14,998 nt of DNA from Syntrophales bacterium (GCA_028712015.1 JAQTRB010000017.1:1-14998); one strand, 5' to 3'; numbered from the stretch's first letter, positions 6,526-13,484 are shown. The notes: generated by a model from the sequence alone, not told the origin. Numbers and translations: made by a program.

Positions 6526-7380
6526 ATGAAAAGAAATTGGACAAGGATTTTGGGCGCGGCATTGGTTGCCGCGATTTTGATGACCGGCTTGACATTTCCG
6601 GCTTTTGCCGCGCCGGCGCAGAAGAATCTGATCCTGGCGACGACAACGAGCACACAGGATTCGGGACTTCTGGATGTTCTGATTCCTATTTTTGAAAAGA
6701 AGACCGGTTATTTCGTCAAGACGATCGCCGTCGGCTCCGGCCAGGCGATGGCCATGGGCCAGAAAGGCGAGGCAGACGTCATGCTGGTCCACTCGCCCGC
6801 CGCCGAGAAGAAATTTATCGCGGACGGATTCGGAATTGATCGGTTGATCGTCATGCACAACGACTTCATCGTCATCGGCGATCCCGGCGATCCGGCGGGG
6901 ATCAAGTCGGCCAAGACGACGCCGGAGGCCTTCAAGAAGATTGCCGATGCCGGCGCTCTCTTCCTGTCGCGGGGGGACAACTCCGGAACCCACGCCAAGG
7001 AAAAGGGGATTTGGAAGGCCGCGGGCATCAATCCCGTGGGGCAGAAGTGGTACCAGGAGACGGGGCTCGGGATGGGGCAGACCCTCAACGTGGCCAACGA
7101 AAAGAAGGGGTACACCCTCGCCGACCGCGGGACCTACCTGTCCCGGAAAAAGGACCTGAAACTGGATATCCTGAAGGAAGGGGATCCGATCCTGCTGAAT
7201 GTTTATCATGTGATCAGCGTCAATCCGGCGAAGTTTGCGAAGGTCAACACCCAAGGGGCAAAGGCCTTCTCCGACTTCATGGTTTCCGCGGAGATCCAGA
7301 ATATCATCAAGACCTTCGGTGTGGAGAAGTACGGTGGCGCCCTCTTCTTCCCCGACGCGGGCAAGCCGGAGTATGAATAA
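6526..7380 (+). CDS. tupA: Tungstate ABC transporter substrate-binding protein TupA
   Basis: A 284-residue periplasmic protein. Residues 1-28 are a signal peptide (MKRNWTR, hydrophobic stretch, cleavage after FAFA-type AxA near residue 28). The mature part opens with LATTTSTQDSG (37-47), the TTTS oxyanion motif that defines high-affinity tungstate binding proteins, and has SRGDNSGTH (148-156), whose Arg is a known ligand residue of TupA, and FGVEKYGGALFFPD at the end. It captures tungstate (possibly molybdate) in the periplasm for TupBC. ATG 6526 has AAGGAG six bases upstream. It lies 46 bases after the TupA-like paralog and 193 bases before tupB; that last gap contains strong hairpins. Confidence 0.93.
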   Translation: MKRNWTRILGAALVAAILMTGLTFPAFAAPAQKNLILATTTSTQDSGLLDVLIPIFEKKTGYFVKTIAVGSGQAMAMGQKGEADVMLVHSPAAEKKFIADGFGIDRLIVMHNDFIVIGDPGDPAGIKSAKTTPEAFKKIADAGALFLSRGDNSGTHAKEKGIWKAAGINPVGQKWYQETGLGMGQTLNVANEKKGYTLADRGTYLSRKKDLKLDILKEGDPILLNVYHVISVNPAKFAKVNTQGAKAFSDFMVSAEIQNIIKTFGVEKYGGALFFPDAGKPEYE

Positions 7381-7421
7381 AGACCTTTGGCAATTATAAT
7401 CCCTCCGCGTGCTGGACCATA

Positions 7422-7464
7422 GGGAATATGGGGAAACGATGCGGCATCGTGTCCCCATATTCCC
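7422..7464. repeat. Long near-perfect palindrome between tupA and tupB
   Basis: Arms GGGAATATGGGGA (7422-7434) and TCCCCATATTCCC (7452-7464) pair perfectly; inside them ACGATG (7436-7441) and CATCGT (7445-7450) pair after a single A-G mismatch, leaving a CGG loop. There is no following T-run, so it is not a typical terminator. It may protect the 3' end of the binding-protein message, attenuate tupBC, or be a REP-like mobile palindrome. Confidence 0.85.
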
Positions 7465-7478
7465 GCAGCTTTCTGCGG
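7463..7478. repeat. Short hairpin overlapping the palindrome
   Basis: CCGCAG (7463-7468) pairs with CTGCGG (7473-7478) around CTTT. It shares two bases with the foot of the long palindrome, so the two cannot both be fully formed. Confidence 0.55.
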
Positions 7479-7510
7479 AGAGCTTCAATAATGTTGCCGT
7501 AAACACAAGC

Positions 7511-7541
7511 GTTGCGGGAGCGGGTTCCATGCCCCCGCAAC
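7511..7541. repeat. Third hairpin of the tupA-tupB gap
   Basis: GTTGCGGG (7511-7518) pairs with CCCGCAAC (7534-7541); after an A-C mismatch two more GC pairs (7520-7521 with 7531-7532) extend it. It ends 32 bases before the tupB ATG. Only a short A-run follows, so it is not a rightward terminator. Confidence 0.6.
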
Positions 7542-7573
7542 GGCTGCTAAAAATGAAACAGGCGGTATAATCC

Positions 7574-8272
7574 ATGGATCTGATTCTCGAGGGGATCCGA
7601 AAGGCCTTTTATCTCATCTTCACGCTGGACAGCGAGGTCCTGGGGATCACGCTTCTGTCTCTGCGGGTGTCGGGAACGGCGACGCTGATGAGCCTTTTCA
7701 TCGGCATCAGCGTCGGCACGGTTGTGGCCCTGACCCGTTTCCCGGGGAGGCAACTTGTGGTGAGCATCATCAACACCGGGATGGGCCTCCCGCCGGTGGT
7801 CGTCGGTCTCTTCGTGACGATCTTCCTTTGGCGGAACGGGCCGCTTGGGTTCCTGGAGATCCTCTACACGCCGACGGCGATCATCCTGGCCCAGGCCGTG
7901 ATCGCCACCCCGATCGTCACGGGGATCACGCTGGCGTCCATCCAGAATCTGCCGGCGAACCTCCGGCTCCAGATCCTGGCCCTGGGCGCCACGCGCGTCC
8001 AGATGATCTGGCTCCTGGTCAAGGAGGCGCGCCTGCCGCTTCTGGCGGCGGTCATGGCCGGCTTCGGCGGCATCATCTCCGAAGTCGGGGCCTCCATCAT
8101 GGTCGGCGGCAACATCAAGGGCTACTCCCGTGTCCTGACGACGGCCACGGTCATGGAGACGGGCCGGGGGAACTTCGATATCGCCATTGCCCTTTCGGTG
8201 ATCCTGATGCTCCTCTCCTTCATCGTCAACGCCATCCTCACCCAGATCCAGCAGCGGGAGCGACCCAGATGA
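7574..8272 (+). CDS. tupB: Tungstate ABC transporter permease TupB
   Basis: A 232-residue inner-membrane protein with about five to six hydrophobic spans (roughly 23-50, 66-86, 100-122, 150-176 and 203-224). GATRVQMIWLLVKEARLPLL (138-157) followed by GFGGIISEVGAS is the cytoplasmic coupling loop region of Tup/Mod-type permeases that docks on the ATPase. It forms the tungstate channel with TupC and receives substrate from TupA. The Shine-Dalgarno before ATG 7574 is weak (AGGCGG, about 9 bases away), so translation may depend on the hairpin region upstream. Its stop overlaps the tupC start (ATGA at 8269-8272), so the two are translationally coupled. Confidence 0.93.
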   Translation: MDLILEGIRKAFYLIFTLDSEVLGITLLSLRVSGTATLMSLFIGISVGTVVALTRFPGRQLVVSIINTGMGLPPVVVGLFVTIFLWRNGPLGFLEILYTPTAIILAQAVIATPIVTGITLASIQNLPANLRLQILALGATRVQMIWLLVKEARLPLLAAVMAGFGGIISEVGASIMVGGNIKGYSRVLTTATVMETGRGNFDIAIALSVILMLLSFIVNAILTQIQQRERPR

Positions 8273-9375
8273 ATCTTGCGGAAGATCGGCAAGTTCTGCT
8301 TCAGGCCGAGGATCTCCTGGTTCGCCGGGGCGGGGTGACGGTCCTGGACATTCCGGTTCTGCACCTGTTCCAGGGACAGGTTCTGGCCCTCATCGGACCG
8401 AACGGCGCGGGAAAATCAACGCTGCTGCTGACGCTGGCCGGCCTGCTGAAATATGCTCAGGGGAAAATCCTGTTTCGGGGTGCGCCGATTGCCGACGGCG
8501 GATTCGACTACCGCCGCCACATCGCCATGGTCTTTCAGGAGCCGCTCCTCTTCGATACGACCGTTTTCGAGAATGTCGCCGCCGGGCTCAAGATCCGCGG
8601 GGTGGTTCGAAGCGAGATCGAACGGACCGTGCCCGAATACCTGGAACGGTTCGGCGTCGGCCACCTGGCGAAGCGCTCGGCCCGGAAGCTCTCGGGCGGC
8701 GAGGCGCAGCGGACCAGCCTGGCCCGGGCCTTTGTCACGAAGCCCCAGATCGTTTTTCTCGACGAACCTTTCTCTTCTCTCGACCCGCCGACGCGCGAGG
8801 CCCTGACCGACGATCTCGAACGGATCCTCCGCCAGACGCACACGACGGCCGTCGTCTCGACCCATGACCAGACCGAGGCTCTCCGGCTGGGCGAACGGCT
8901 CGCCGTGGTCAACGGCGGGAAGATCGAACAGATCGGACCGGCAGCCGAGGTGATGAACCGGCCCGTGAACGAGTTTGTCGCCTGCTTCGTGGGGGTCGAA
9001 ACGGTTCTGCCGGGGCGGGTTGTCCACGTCTCCGACGGGGTGTTTACCGCCGCGGTGGACGGCGGCGAAATTCAGGCGGTGGGTCATGTCCGAACGGGGG
9101 AAGAGGTCCTGTGTTGCATCCGGCCGGAGCATGTGACCCTTTCGGCGGAAACCCCGTTTTCGAAGTCCAGCGCACGGAATGTATTTTTGGGAACGATCCG
9201 GAAGATCACGCCGTTCGGCCTCTTCCATCGGGTTCATCTCGAATGCGGTTTTGACCTTGTGGCCTATGTGACCCGCCAGTCCCTCGAAGAGCTCCACCTG
9301 GAAGAGGGAAAAAGTGTCACCGCCTCGTTCAAGGCGACCGCCGTCCACGTCATACCCCGCGTTTCGCTTACCTGA
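8269..9375 (+). CDS. tupC: Tungstate ABC transporter ATP-binding protein TupC with TOBE domain
   Basis: A 368-residue ATPase. Walker A GPNGAGKST (43-51), Q-loop VFQEPLLF (88-95), signature LSGGEAQRTSLARA (141-154), Walker B IVFLDEP (161-167) and H-loop STHDQTEA (197-204) are all intact. After residue 240 comes an extension ending in a TOBE domain: SSARNVFLGTIRKI (300-313) to VHVIPRV. This domain resembles Mop and the regulatory domain of ModC, which binds oxyanion in the cytoplasm and inhibits transport. ATG 8269 overlaps the tupB stop; the frame is open for another 147 codons upstream but that stretch lies inside tupB. It energises tungstate import. Confidence 0.93.
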   Translation: MNLAEDRQVLLQAEDLLVRRGGVTVLDIPVLHLFQGQVLALIGPNGAGKSTLLLTLAGLLKYAQGKILFRGAPIADGGFDYRRHIAMVFQEPLLFDTTVFENVAAGLKIRGVVRSEIERTVPEYLERFGVGHLAKRSARKLSGGEAQRTSLARAFVTKPQIVFLDEPFSSLDPPTREALTDDLERILRQTHTTAVVSTHDQTEALRLGERLAVVNGGKIEQIGPAAEVMNRPVNEFVACFVGVETVLPGRVVHVSDGVFTAAVDGGEIQAVGHVRTGEEVLCCIRPEHVTLSAETPFSKSSARNVFLGTIRKITPFGLFHRVHLECGFDLVAYVTRQSLEELHLEEGKSVTASFKATAVHVIPRVSLT

Positions 9376-9608
9376 TTCAATCGAGGACAGCTTGCCCGGT
9401 GCGAATGGATCAACGGCTTTTCCAGGGCCCATCACGGACCCGATTCGGGCATCTCGCATCCCATTTTTCTTCAGGGTTTTGTTTTGTGTTCATCGCAATG
9501 ACCTGGAATTCGAGACCAAACATCTTAAACCTCGTCTGACCATCCAAAATGAGATCCCGGTAGGGCAAAACTGCGCCGTTGTCATGGCAGGAAACGACCT
9601 TGGATATG

Positions 9609-9638
9609 CGGTCGGCACGGACCGACAGGTGATTTTTT
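9609..9638 (+). terminator. Weak candidate terminator after the tup genes
   Basis: GTCGG (9611-9615) can pair with CCGAC (9622-9626), or alternatively CGGTC (9609-9613) with GACCG (9620-9624); a run of six T follows at 9633-9638. The stem is only five pairs and the T-run is six bases away, so it is marginal, but it is the only terminator-like structure found downstream of tupC. Confidence 0.3.
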
Positions 9639-9690
9639 GAAAAGCGACGGTGGTTTGTAAATGCCTATATGGTATGTGCAGTTGTTAGGT

Positions 9691-9708
9691 ATTATACACA
9701 TATTTACA
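9691..9708. repeat. 18-base motif, copy 1
   Basis: ATTATACACATATTTACA. It matches the motif at 13479-13496 in 15 of 18 positions, the only differences being the three central bases. This copy lies about 170 bases before the small sigma-like gene. Read on the minus strand it contains a perfect TATAAT. Confidence 0.55.
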
Positions 9709-9880
9709 CGATTGATCTCATGGTGTAGGAGATTTGCAGGCCTGTCTATGGCAATAGAATTTGCACGTCTTTCAAAAAGACGGCATCGGCATTGGATATG
9801 TTTAAGGAATGGGGACAGCTCTTCCGTAGCGTCTCATCCCATCAGGATGGATCGAAATTTTGGTTTTCAGGAGCAGCGGA

Positions 9881-10141
9881 GTGAGTCGGTTTTTCAGATG
9901 CAAGAAGAAGGGCTTGTTGATCACCGACATTTGTAACGAAAGTGACTGCGAATGGTCGTTAAAAAGTGAATTGTTTTTCAATTGCACATGGGTGGCCTGT
10001 AATTATGGCCCCTTCACCCTTGAGGCCGTGGGCCGCATGATGGGCTTAACCCGTGAAAGAATAAGGCAAATCGAAGTTAAGGCATTGAAGAGGCTGCAAC
10101 ATAGAAGGAGGAGGGAGCAACTGCGCCACTATTGGGAGTAG
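9881..10141 (+). CDS. Small sigma-70 region-4-like HTH protein with paired cysteines
   Basis: An 86-residue protein. Residues 44-75 (FTLEAVGRMMGLTRERIRQIE and KALKRL) match the DNA-binding HTH of sigma-70 region 4.2, the part that reads the -35 box, but no region 2 or 3 is present, so it cannot be a full sigma factor. Before it lie Cys18, Cys23, Cys35 and Cys40 (two C-x4-C pairs), a possible metal-binding knuckle. The GTG at 9881 was chosen because AGGAG lies seven bases upstream; TTG starts at 9860 and 9917 are poorer. Similar short sigma-like HTH proteins are known in Desulfobacterota, but I know no defined function. Likely a transcription regulator; it precedes the hypothetical gene at 10200 by 58 bases and may be co-transcribed. 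Confidence 0.75.
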   Translation: MSRFFRCKKKGLLITDICNESDCEWSLKSELFFNCTWVACNYGPFTLEAVGRMMGLTRERIRQIEVKALKRLQHRRRREQLRHYWE

Positions 10142-10199
10142 TGATCCTTTCCCCGGAGGCATCCGCTTCAAGACCTCGTGGATGACATCGGAGGCGATC

Positions 10200-10571
10200 A
10201 TGTGGGTTTTTTCGAACAAGGGTTTCTTTGCTATTGCTGCGTCCGAGAACAGTCCCGGGCTGTTTGTCGTTCAGTCCCGGTTCGCCAATCATATTGAGCA
10301 GTTGTTCCCAGATGCAGAGGTCACAAAAAAACCTTACGGTATCTTACGATTTCGGGCCACAGTCCCCCGAGGGCTTGTCTATCAAAAACTGGTCGGGATC
10401 GCTGAAGGCATCGATTATGCCGATTTAGGCGGCTCCATTCCCGATCAACGTTATCAGAGCGCTTGTCGGGCCGTTTTGTCCACACTGTACAAACAACCTC
10501 TTGAATCTCTCCGGAAAGACAATGGTGTTGCAAAAAAGAAGATGAGGGCCTGGAAAAAGACCTATGAGTGA
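10200..10571 (+). CDS. Conserved hypothetical protein
   Basis: A 123-residue soluble protein starting MWVFSNKGFFAI, with LRFRATVPRGLV (49-60) and GIDYADLGGSI (70-80). This layout (MW-F-GF start, an R-A-R type strand, I-DY-N/D-F/L turn) matches a widespread small family of unknown function that I recall from many bacteria. The tail is lysine-rich (AKKKMRAWKK). The start at 10200 has GGAGG five bases upstream; an ATG 18 bases earlier has none. It follows the small sigma-like gene on the same strand. No function is offered. Confidence 0.75.
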   Translation: MWVFSNKGFFAIAASENSPGLFVVQSRFANHIEQLFPDAEVTKKPYGILRFRATVPRGLVYQKLVGIAEGIDYADLGGSIPDQRYQSACRAVLSTLYKQPLESLRKDNGVAKKKMRAWKKTYE

Positions 10572-10884
10572 AGCAGAAAAATACCGGCAGGAACTATCGC
10601 ACTCCAGAAGAGGAAAAGAGAATGGACAGCAGCGACAAATCATCAGGTTATGGATAGTTGGGCTCATGATCCGGACCCGACCTTTCGTTACATCTCTCCT
10701 TGTGTCATGAGCGTCATTCCTCCGTAACCTTTCGCCAGAATCCCGTCGATACGCCTTTCCTTAAGAATGGCAATGAGCCGCAGTATGCTCGTTGCTTCCG
10801 AGGTAGTGCCGGCTGATTTCTATCTGGCCGAGACGGACCATACTGGCGGCGTGACAGAATTTTCCATAGCAAGCGTGTGCAGTG
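10572..10884. other. Gene-poor stretch with a possible decayed leftward frame
   Basis: No intact gene is seen. On the minus strand a stop-free frame from 10819 to the stop at 10688-10690 encodes a protein-like tail (LRLIAILKERRIDGILAKGY) without a start codon; the adjoining sequence in another frame reads MVRLGQIEISRHY (near 10805-10845). A frameshift between them would join the two, so this may be the remnant of a short gene. The rest of the stretch shows no structure I can name. Confidence 0.35.
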
Positions 10885-11031
10885 ATGATTCAAATCGCGA
10901 TCATTTTTGTTGCTGGAATCTTCATCAAATTTTTCATTGCACGGTATACGAAGTATGCGGTGGAGAAAAGAATCGTGCAGGCTTCCCTGATCAGCGGATT
11001 CAGAACCATCGTGAATTTTCGGCTGTTGTAG
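10885..11031 (+). CDS. Possible 48-residue membrane peptide
   Basis: ATG at 10885 opens a frame to TAG at 11029-11031. Residues 2-18 (IQIAIIFVAGIFIKFFI) form one hydrophobic span, followed by a basic segment (ARYTKYAVEKRI) that would face the cytoplasm. Third-base usage looks ordinary, but there is no clear ribosome-binding site (a GTG sits immediately before the ATG) and I do not recognise the family. It ends 74 bases before mgtE and could be a leader peptide, a small membrane protein, or a chance frame. Confidence 0.3.
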   Translation: MIQIAIIFVAGIFIKFFIARYTKYAVEKRIVQASLISGFRTIVNFRLL

Positions 11032-11105
11032 GTGATCCCAAAAGTCTGCTGGGACAGGATGTGATTTTGATGCAGAGTGACACAAGTCAATGCGGAGGGA
11101 TTCGA

Positions 11106-12452
11106 ATGCAAGCCACGGATATCTTGTCGCTCAAGTCTTCGATCGAAGAGATGCTCAACCGCCATGACTGGCAGGGACTCAAGGATCTGCTTGTCCAATT
11201 TCCCGAACAGGATGTGGCCGATCTCATTCCGGAGATCCATGAGGAAAAGCGCCTGTTCATTTTGCGCCTTCTGCCCACGGGATTCCTGCCGAAGGTATTT
11301 ACCCACCTCGACCGCCGGCTCAAGGACAACATCCTCAAATTCTTGACCGCGGAAGAGAACCGGACCATTCTTGCCGGCATGACCCCGGACGACCGGACTG
11401 ATTTTCTGGAAGAGCTGCCCGGGACGGCCATCCAAAAGCTGTTGACCTTACTGACCCCCGAAGAGCGACGCACCACCTTGCAGCTGCTGGGATATCCCGT
11501 GGAGAGTGTCGGTCGTATTATGACACCTGACTACATTGCCGTTCGACCCGAATGGTCTGTGGGGGAGGCTTTGTCTCATGTCCGTTGGAAGGGCAAGGAC
11601 TGTGAAACGGTCAATGTCATCTATGTGGTGGACGGAGACTGGAAACTCGTCGGGGTCCTGGGGCTGCGGCGGCTGATCTTGGCCGACCCGGATGAATCCA
11701 TTGCCCGGATCATGGAGAAGGCGGTCATCAGCGTTTCGGCGTTCGACAATCGTGAGGAGGGGGTCCGGAGGATCCGTCGTTATGACATCATTGCCCTGCC
11801 TGTGGTGGACGCCAAGGGTGTCATGCTGGGTATGGTGACCATCGATGACCTCTTCGATGTGGCTGAAGAAGAGACGACGGAGGACTTCCAAAAGTCCGCG
11901 GCGGTCAATCCCTTGAGGGGGGGCTTTCGAGAATCGTCCGTCCTTTCTCTTTATGGAAAACGAATCCTGTGGCTTTCCGGCCTGTTCGGTGTGAGCGTGC
12001 TGACCACAGCCATGATCTCCTCGGAAAGGGAGATTCTGACCTCTACCATTGCCCTGGCTTCTTTCATTCCCCTTTTGATCGGCGCGGGCGGCAACACCGG
12101 GGCGCAGTCCTCCACCCTGATGGTTCGGGCCATGTCGCAGGGTGAGATGATCGGCAGCCAATGGCGGAAGGCCCTGTTGCGAGAGGTCATAATTGGGTGC
12201 CTGCTGGGGTGTACCATGGGAGCGGCCAGCCTCCTGCTGGGGTTGTTGCAGGGCGGTTGGATTCTTGCCGCAATCGTTTCTTTGACGATGGCGTGCATCG
12301 TGGTCTTTTCCAGCATCTTCGGCATCCTGCTGCCCCTGATCCTGCATCGCATGCATTTGGATCCGGCCGTCGCGAGCAGTCCTCTCATTGCTTCCGTCAT
12401 GGATATTATGGGTCTGGCGATCTATTTCTTTATTGCCACCCGACTGCTTTAG
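11106..12452 (+). CDS. mgtE: Magnesium transporter MgtE
   Basis: A 448-residue Mg2+ channel of usual family length. Residues 8-130 form the acidic helical N domain (MTPDDRTDFLEELP at 92-105); residues 133-255 hold the two CBS domains, starting at GRIMTPDYIAV (136-146) and ending VTIDDLFDVAEEE, which sense cytoplasmic Mg2+ and close the channel. The membrane part (about 286-448) contains GAGGNTGAQSSTLMVR (326-341), the family pore motif, and VMDIMGLAIYF (431-441), whose Asp433 corresponds to the selectivity-filter aspartate. ATG 11106 has GGAGG seven bases upstream; the frame is open upstream to 10767 but without homology or a ribosome site. It stands alone on its strand, convergent with the LuxR gene. 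No M-box-like leader was recognised. Confidence 0.93.
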   Translation: MQATDILSLKSSIEEMLNRHDWQGLKDLLVQFPEQDVADLIPEIHEEKRLFILRLLPTGFLPKVFTHLDRRLKDNILKFLTAEENRTILAGMTPDDRTDFLEELPGTAIQKLLTLLTPEERRTTLQLLGYPVESVGRIMTPDYIAVRPEWSVGEALSHVRWKGKDCETVNVIYVVDGDWKLVGVLGLRRLILADPDESIARIMEKAVISVSAFDNREEGVRRIRRYDIIALPVVDAKGVMLGMVTIDDLFDVAEEETTEDFQKSAAVNPLRGGFRESSVLSLYGKRILWLSGLFGVSVLTTAMISSEREILTSTIALASFIPLLIGAGGNTGAQSSTLMVRAMSQGEMIGSQWRKALLREVIIGCLLGCTMGAASLLLGLLQGGWILAAIVSLTMACIVVFSSIFGILLPLILHRMHLDPAVASSPLIASVMDIMGLAIYFFIATRLL

Positions 12453-12516
12453 AAGGCCGGGCTTCGATCAACGGTTTAGCCGACCCGGTGCCGCGGGCCT
12501 CGGGGGCCTCAATCCC

Positions 12517-13422
12517 TTATTGCATCCCGTTTCTCTGACCGGCTTCATCCACCGCCTGTTGGGATTGCAGATAGGTCGTCAGATTGACCTTCCGGTTTGC
12601 AATATTCAATTTTTTCCGAATGTGCTCACGGTGCCGGTTGATCGTTGCCGAAGAAACGCCCCTCAATTCCGCTATTTCTTTGGTGCGCAAACCGTTTCGT
12701 ATCAAATTGCAGATATTGGCTTCTGTCGGGGTCAGGGCATGAAAGCGATTCACTAGCCGGTGGGTGAAAGGCGAGGTGAGCTCTTCGAGGTTGGCCCGAA
12801 GGATGTCCAGATAGGTTTGCTTGCTTTTTGCCACGGCGGGCGCCAAGGCGTGAAGAATCGGCATGATCACCTTGTCGATGTTCTGCCGCATGTTTTCGTA
12901 GATCCGCATTTTTTCTTCTTCGATATTGGAAAGAACGATGCGCAAGGCCGCATTGGCCTCCTTGAGCGCCTTTCTTTCGAGCAGGAGCTGCTTGTTGTTT
13001 TCCTGCAGTTCTTGCTGCGCCATCAGACGGACCGCAAATTCTCCGATCCGCTGGGCGATTCCATCCAGCAACGCCCTCTCCTCTTTGAGAAAGGGCCCTT
13101 CATCGGTTGGGGGCCTTTCTTCCAGATAGACAATCGTGACATTGCCCAGGACATCGTTGCCAACCAGGATTTGGGCGGACTGCCGCCATGGCGTCCACTG
13201 GAAATCATCACCGGCATAGCTTGCTTCTTGAAAGTCGATGCGGGCGCGGGCCACCTCCGCGTGTTGCCAGGACCGGGGGAGAAAATTCACGAGGGACTTC
13301 AGAAACCCCTCCATGGAGTGAACGTTGCGTTCCGCGAGTTGTGCGATCCCGTACCAGCAGTTCAATTCCTTCACGCGTTCCTGCAGGGCCTTTTCCATTA
13401 GATTCTGACCGGTTTGCTCCAT
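12517..13422 (-). CDS. LuxR-family regulator with GAF-like sensor and coiled coil
   Basis: A 301-residue protein. Residues about 10-130 resemble a GAF-type sensor (LNCWYGIAQLAERN, later VLGNVTIVYLEE and FLKEERALLDGIAQRIGEF). Residues 134-178 are heptad-rich and likely coiled coil (QQELQENNKQLLLERKAL). Residues 228-290 are a LuxR HTH: HALTPTEANICNLIRNGLR, KEIAELRGVSSATINRHREH, IRKKLNI. The ligand cannot be told from sequence, and there is no phosphoreceiver domain. ATG 13422 has GGAGG nine bases upstream; an ATG at 13449 overlaps a palindrome and has a too-close site. It is convergent with mgtE and divergent from the FemAB gene, whose intergenic region probably carries its own control sites. 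Confidence 0.85.
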   Translation of the reverse strand: MEQTGQNLMEKALQERVKELNCWYGIAQLAERNVHSMEGFLKSLVNFLPRSWQHAEVARARIDFQEASYAGDDFQWTPWRQSAQILVGNDVLGNVTIVYLEERPPTDEGPFLKEERALLDGIAQRIGEFAVRLMAQQELQENNKQLLLERKALKEANAALRIVLSNIEEEKMRIYENMRQNIDKVIMPILHALAPAVAKSKQTYLDILRANLEELTSPFTHRLVNRFHALTPTEANICNLIRNGLRTKEIAELRGVSSATINRHREHIRKKLNIANRKVNLTTYLQSQQAVDEAGQRNGMQ

Positions 13423-13447
13423 GTTCCCGTTCCTCCAGGATACAATC

Positions 13448-13470
13448 ATTCCCTATTTTTGATAGGGAAT
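13448..13470. promoter_or_regulatory. Perfect 9-base dyad before the LuxR gene
   Basis: ATTCCCTAT (13448-13456) and ATAGGGAAT (13462-13470) are perfect inverted repeats around TTTTG. It lies just downstream of the TATAAT box read toward the LuxR gene, so it would be at the start of the transcript: either an operator for autoregulation or a 5' hairpin in the message. Confidence 0.55.
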
Positions 13471-13478
13471 CATAGTGC

Positions 13479-13484
13479 ATTATA
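13479..13484 (-). promoter_or_regulatory. Perfect TATAAT -10 box for the LuxR gene
   Basis: On the minus strand TATAAT (complement at 13479-13484) lies 57 bases before the ATG at 13422. No good -35 box is seen 16-18 bases upstream (CCGTTT-like sequence), which suggests dependence on an activator. Confidence 0.45.

Larger units (their letters stand above)
9376..9880. other. Intergenic stretch after tupC, no convincing gene
   Basis: About 500 bases without a clear gene. A 53-codon frame from a TTG at 9479 to the stop at 9638-9640 reads protein-like near its end (CAVVMAGNDLGYAVGTD) but has a poor ribosome-binding site and I do not recognise it; it could be a remnant. An A/T-rich block around 9655-9710 contains the 18-base motif shared with 13479-13496. 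A short palindrome CATCC/GGATG lies near 9834-9849. The rest shows nothing I can name. Confidence 0.5.

Noticed and set aside
7422..7464. Intrinsic terminator after tupA
   Set aside because: Strong stem but no T-run on either side.
7381..7573. Molybdenum-cofactor riboswitch in the tupA-tupB gap
   Set aside because: Hairpins are present but I cannot find the conserved core bases of that RNA, and the site within an operon would be unusual; left as unassigned hairpins.
7828..8268. N-terminal extension of TupC by 147 codons
   Set aside because: Lies inside tupB in another frame; the ATG at 8269 overlapping the tupB stop and the position of Walker A fit the normal start.
8416..9459. Long minus-strand frame opposite tupC
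   Set aside because: Antisense to an ATPase with all motifs intact; no recognisable domain in the complement.
10767..11105. N-terminal extension of MgtE by 113 codons
   Set aside because: Normal MgtE starts about where ATG 11106 is, which has a good GGAGG; the extension has no homology and is cysteine/histidine-rich noise.
10572..11105. M-box or other Mg2+ riboswitch before mgtE
   Set aside because: No multi-stem conserved pattern recognised by eye.
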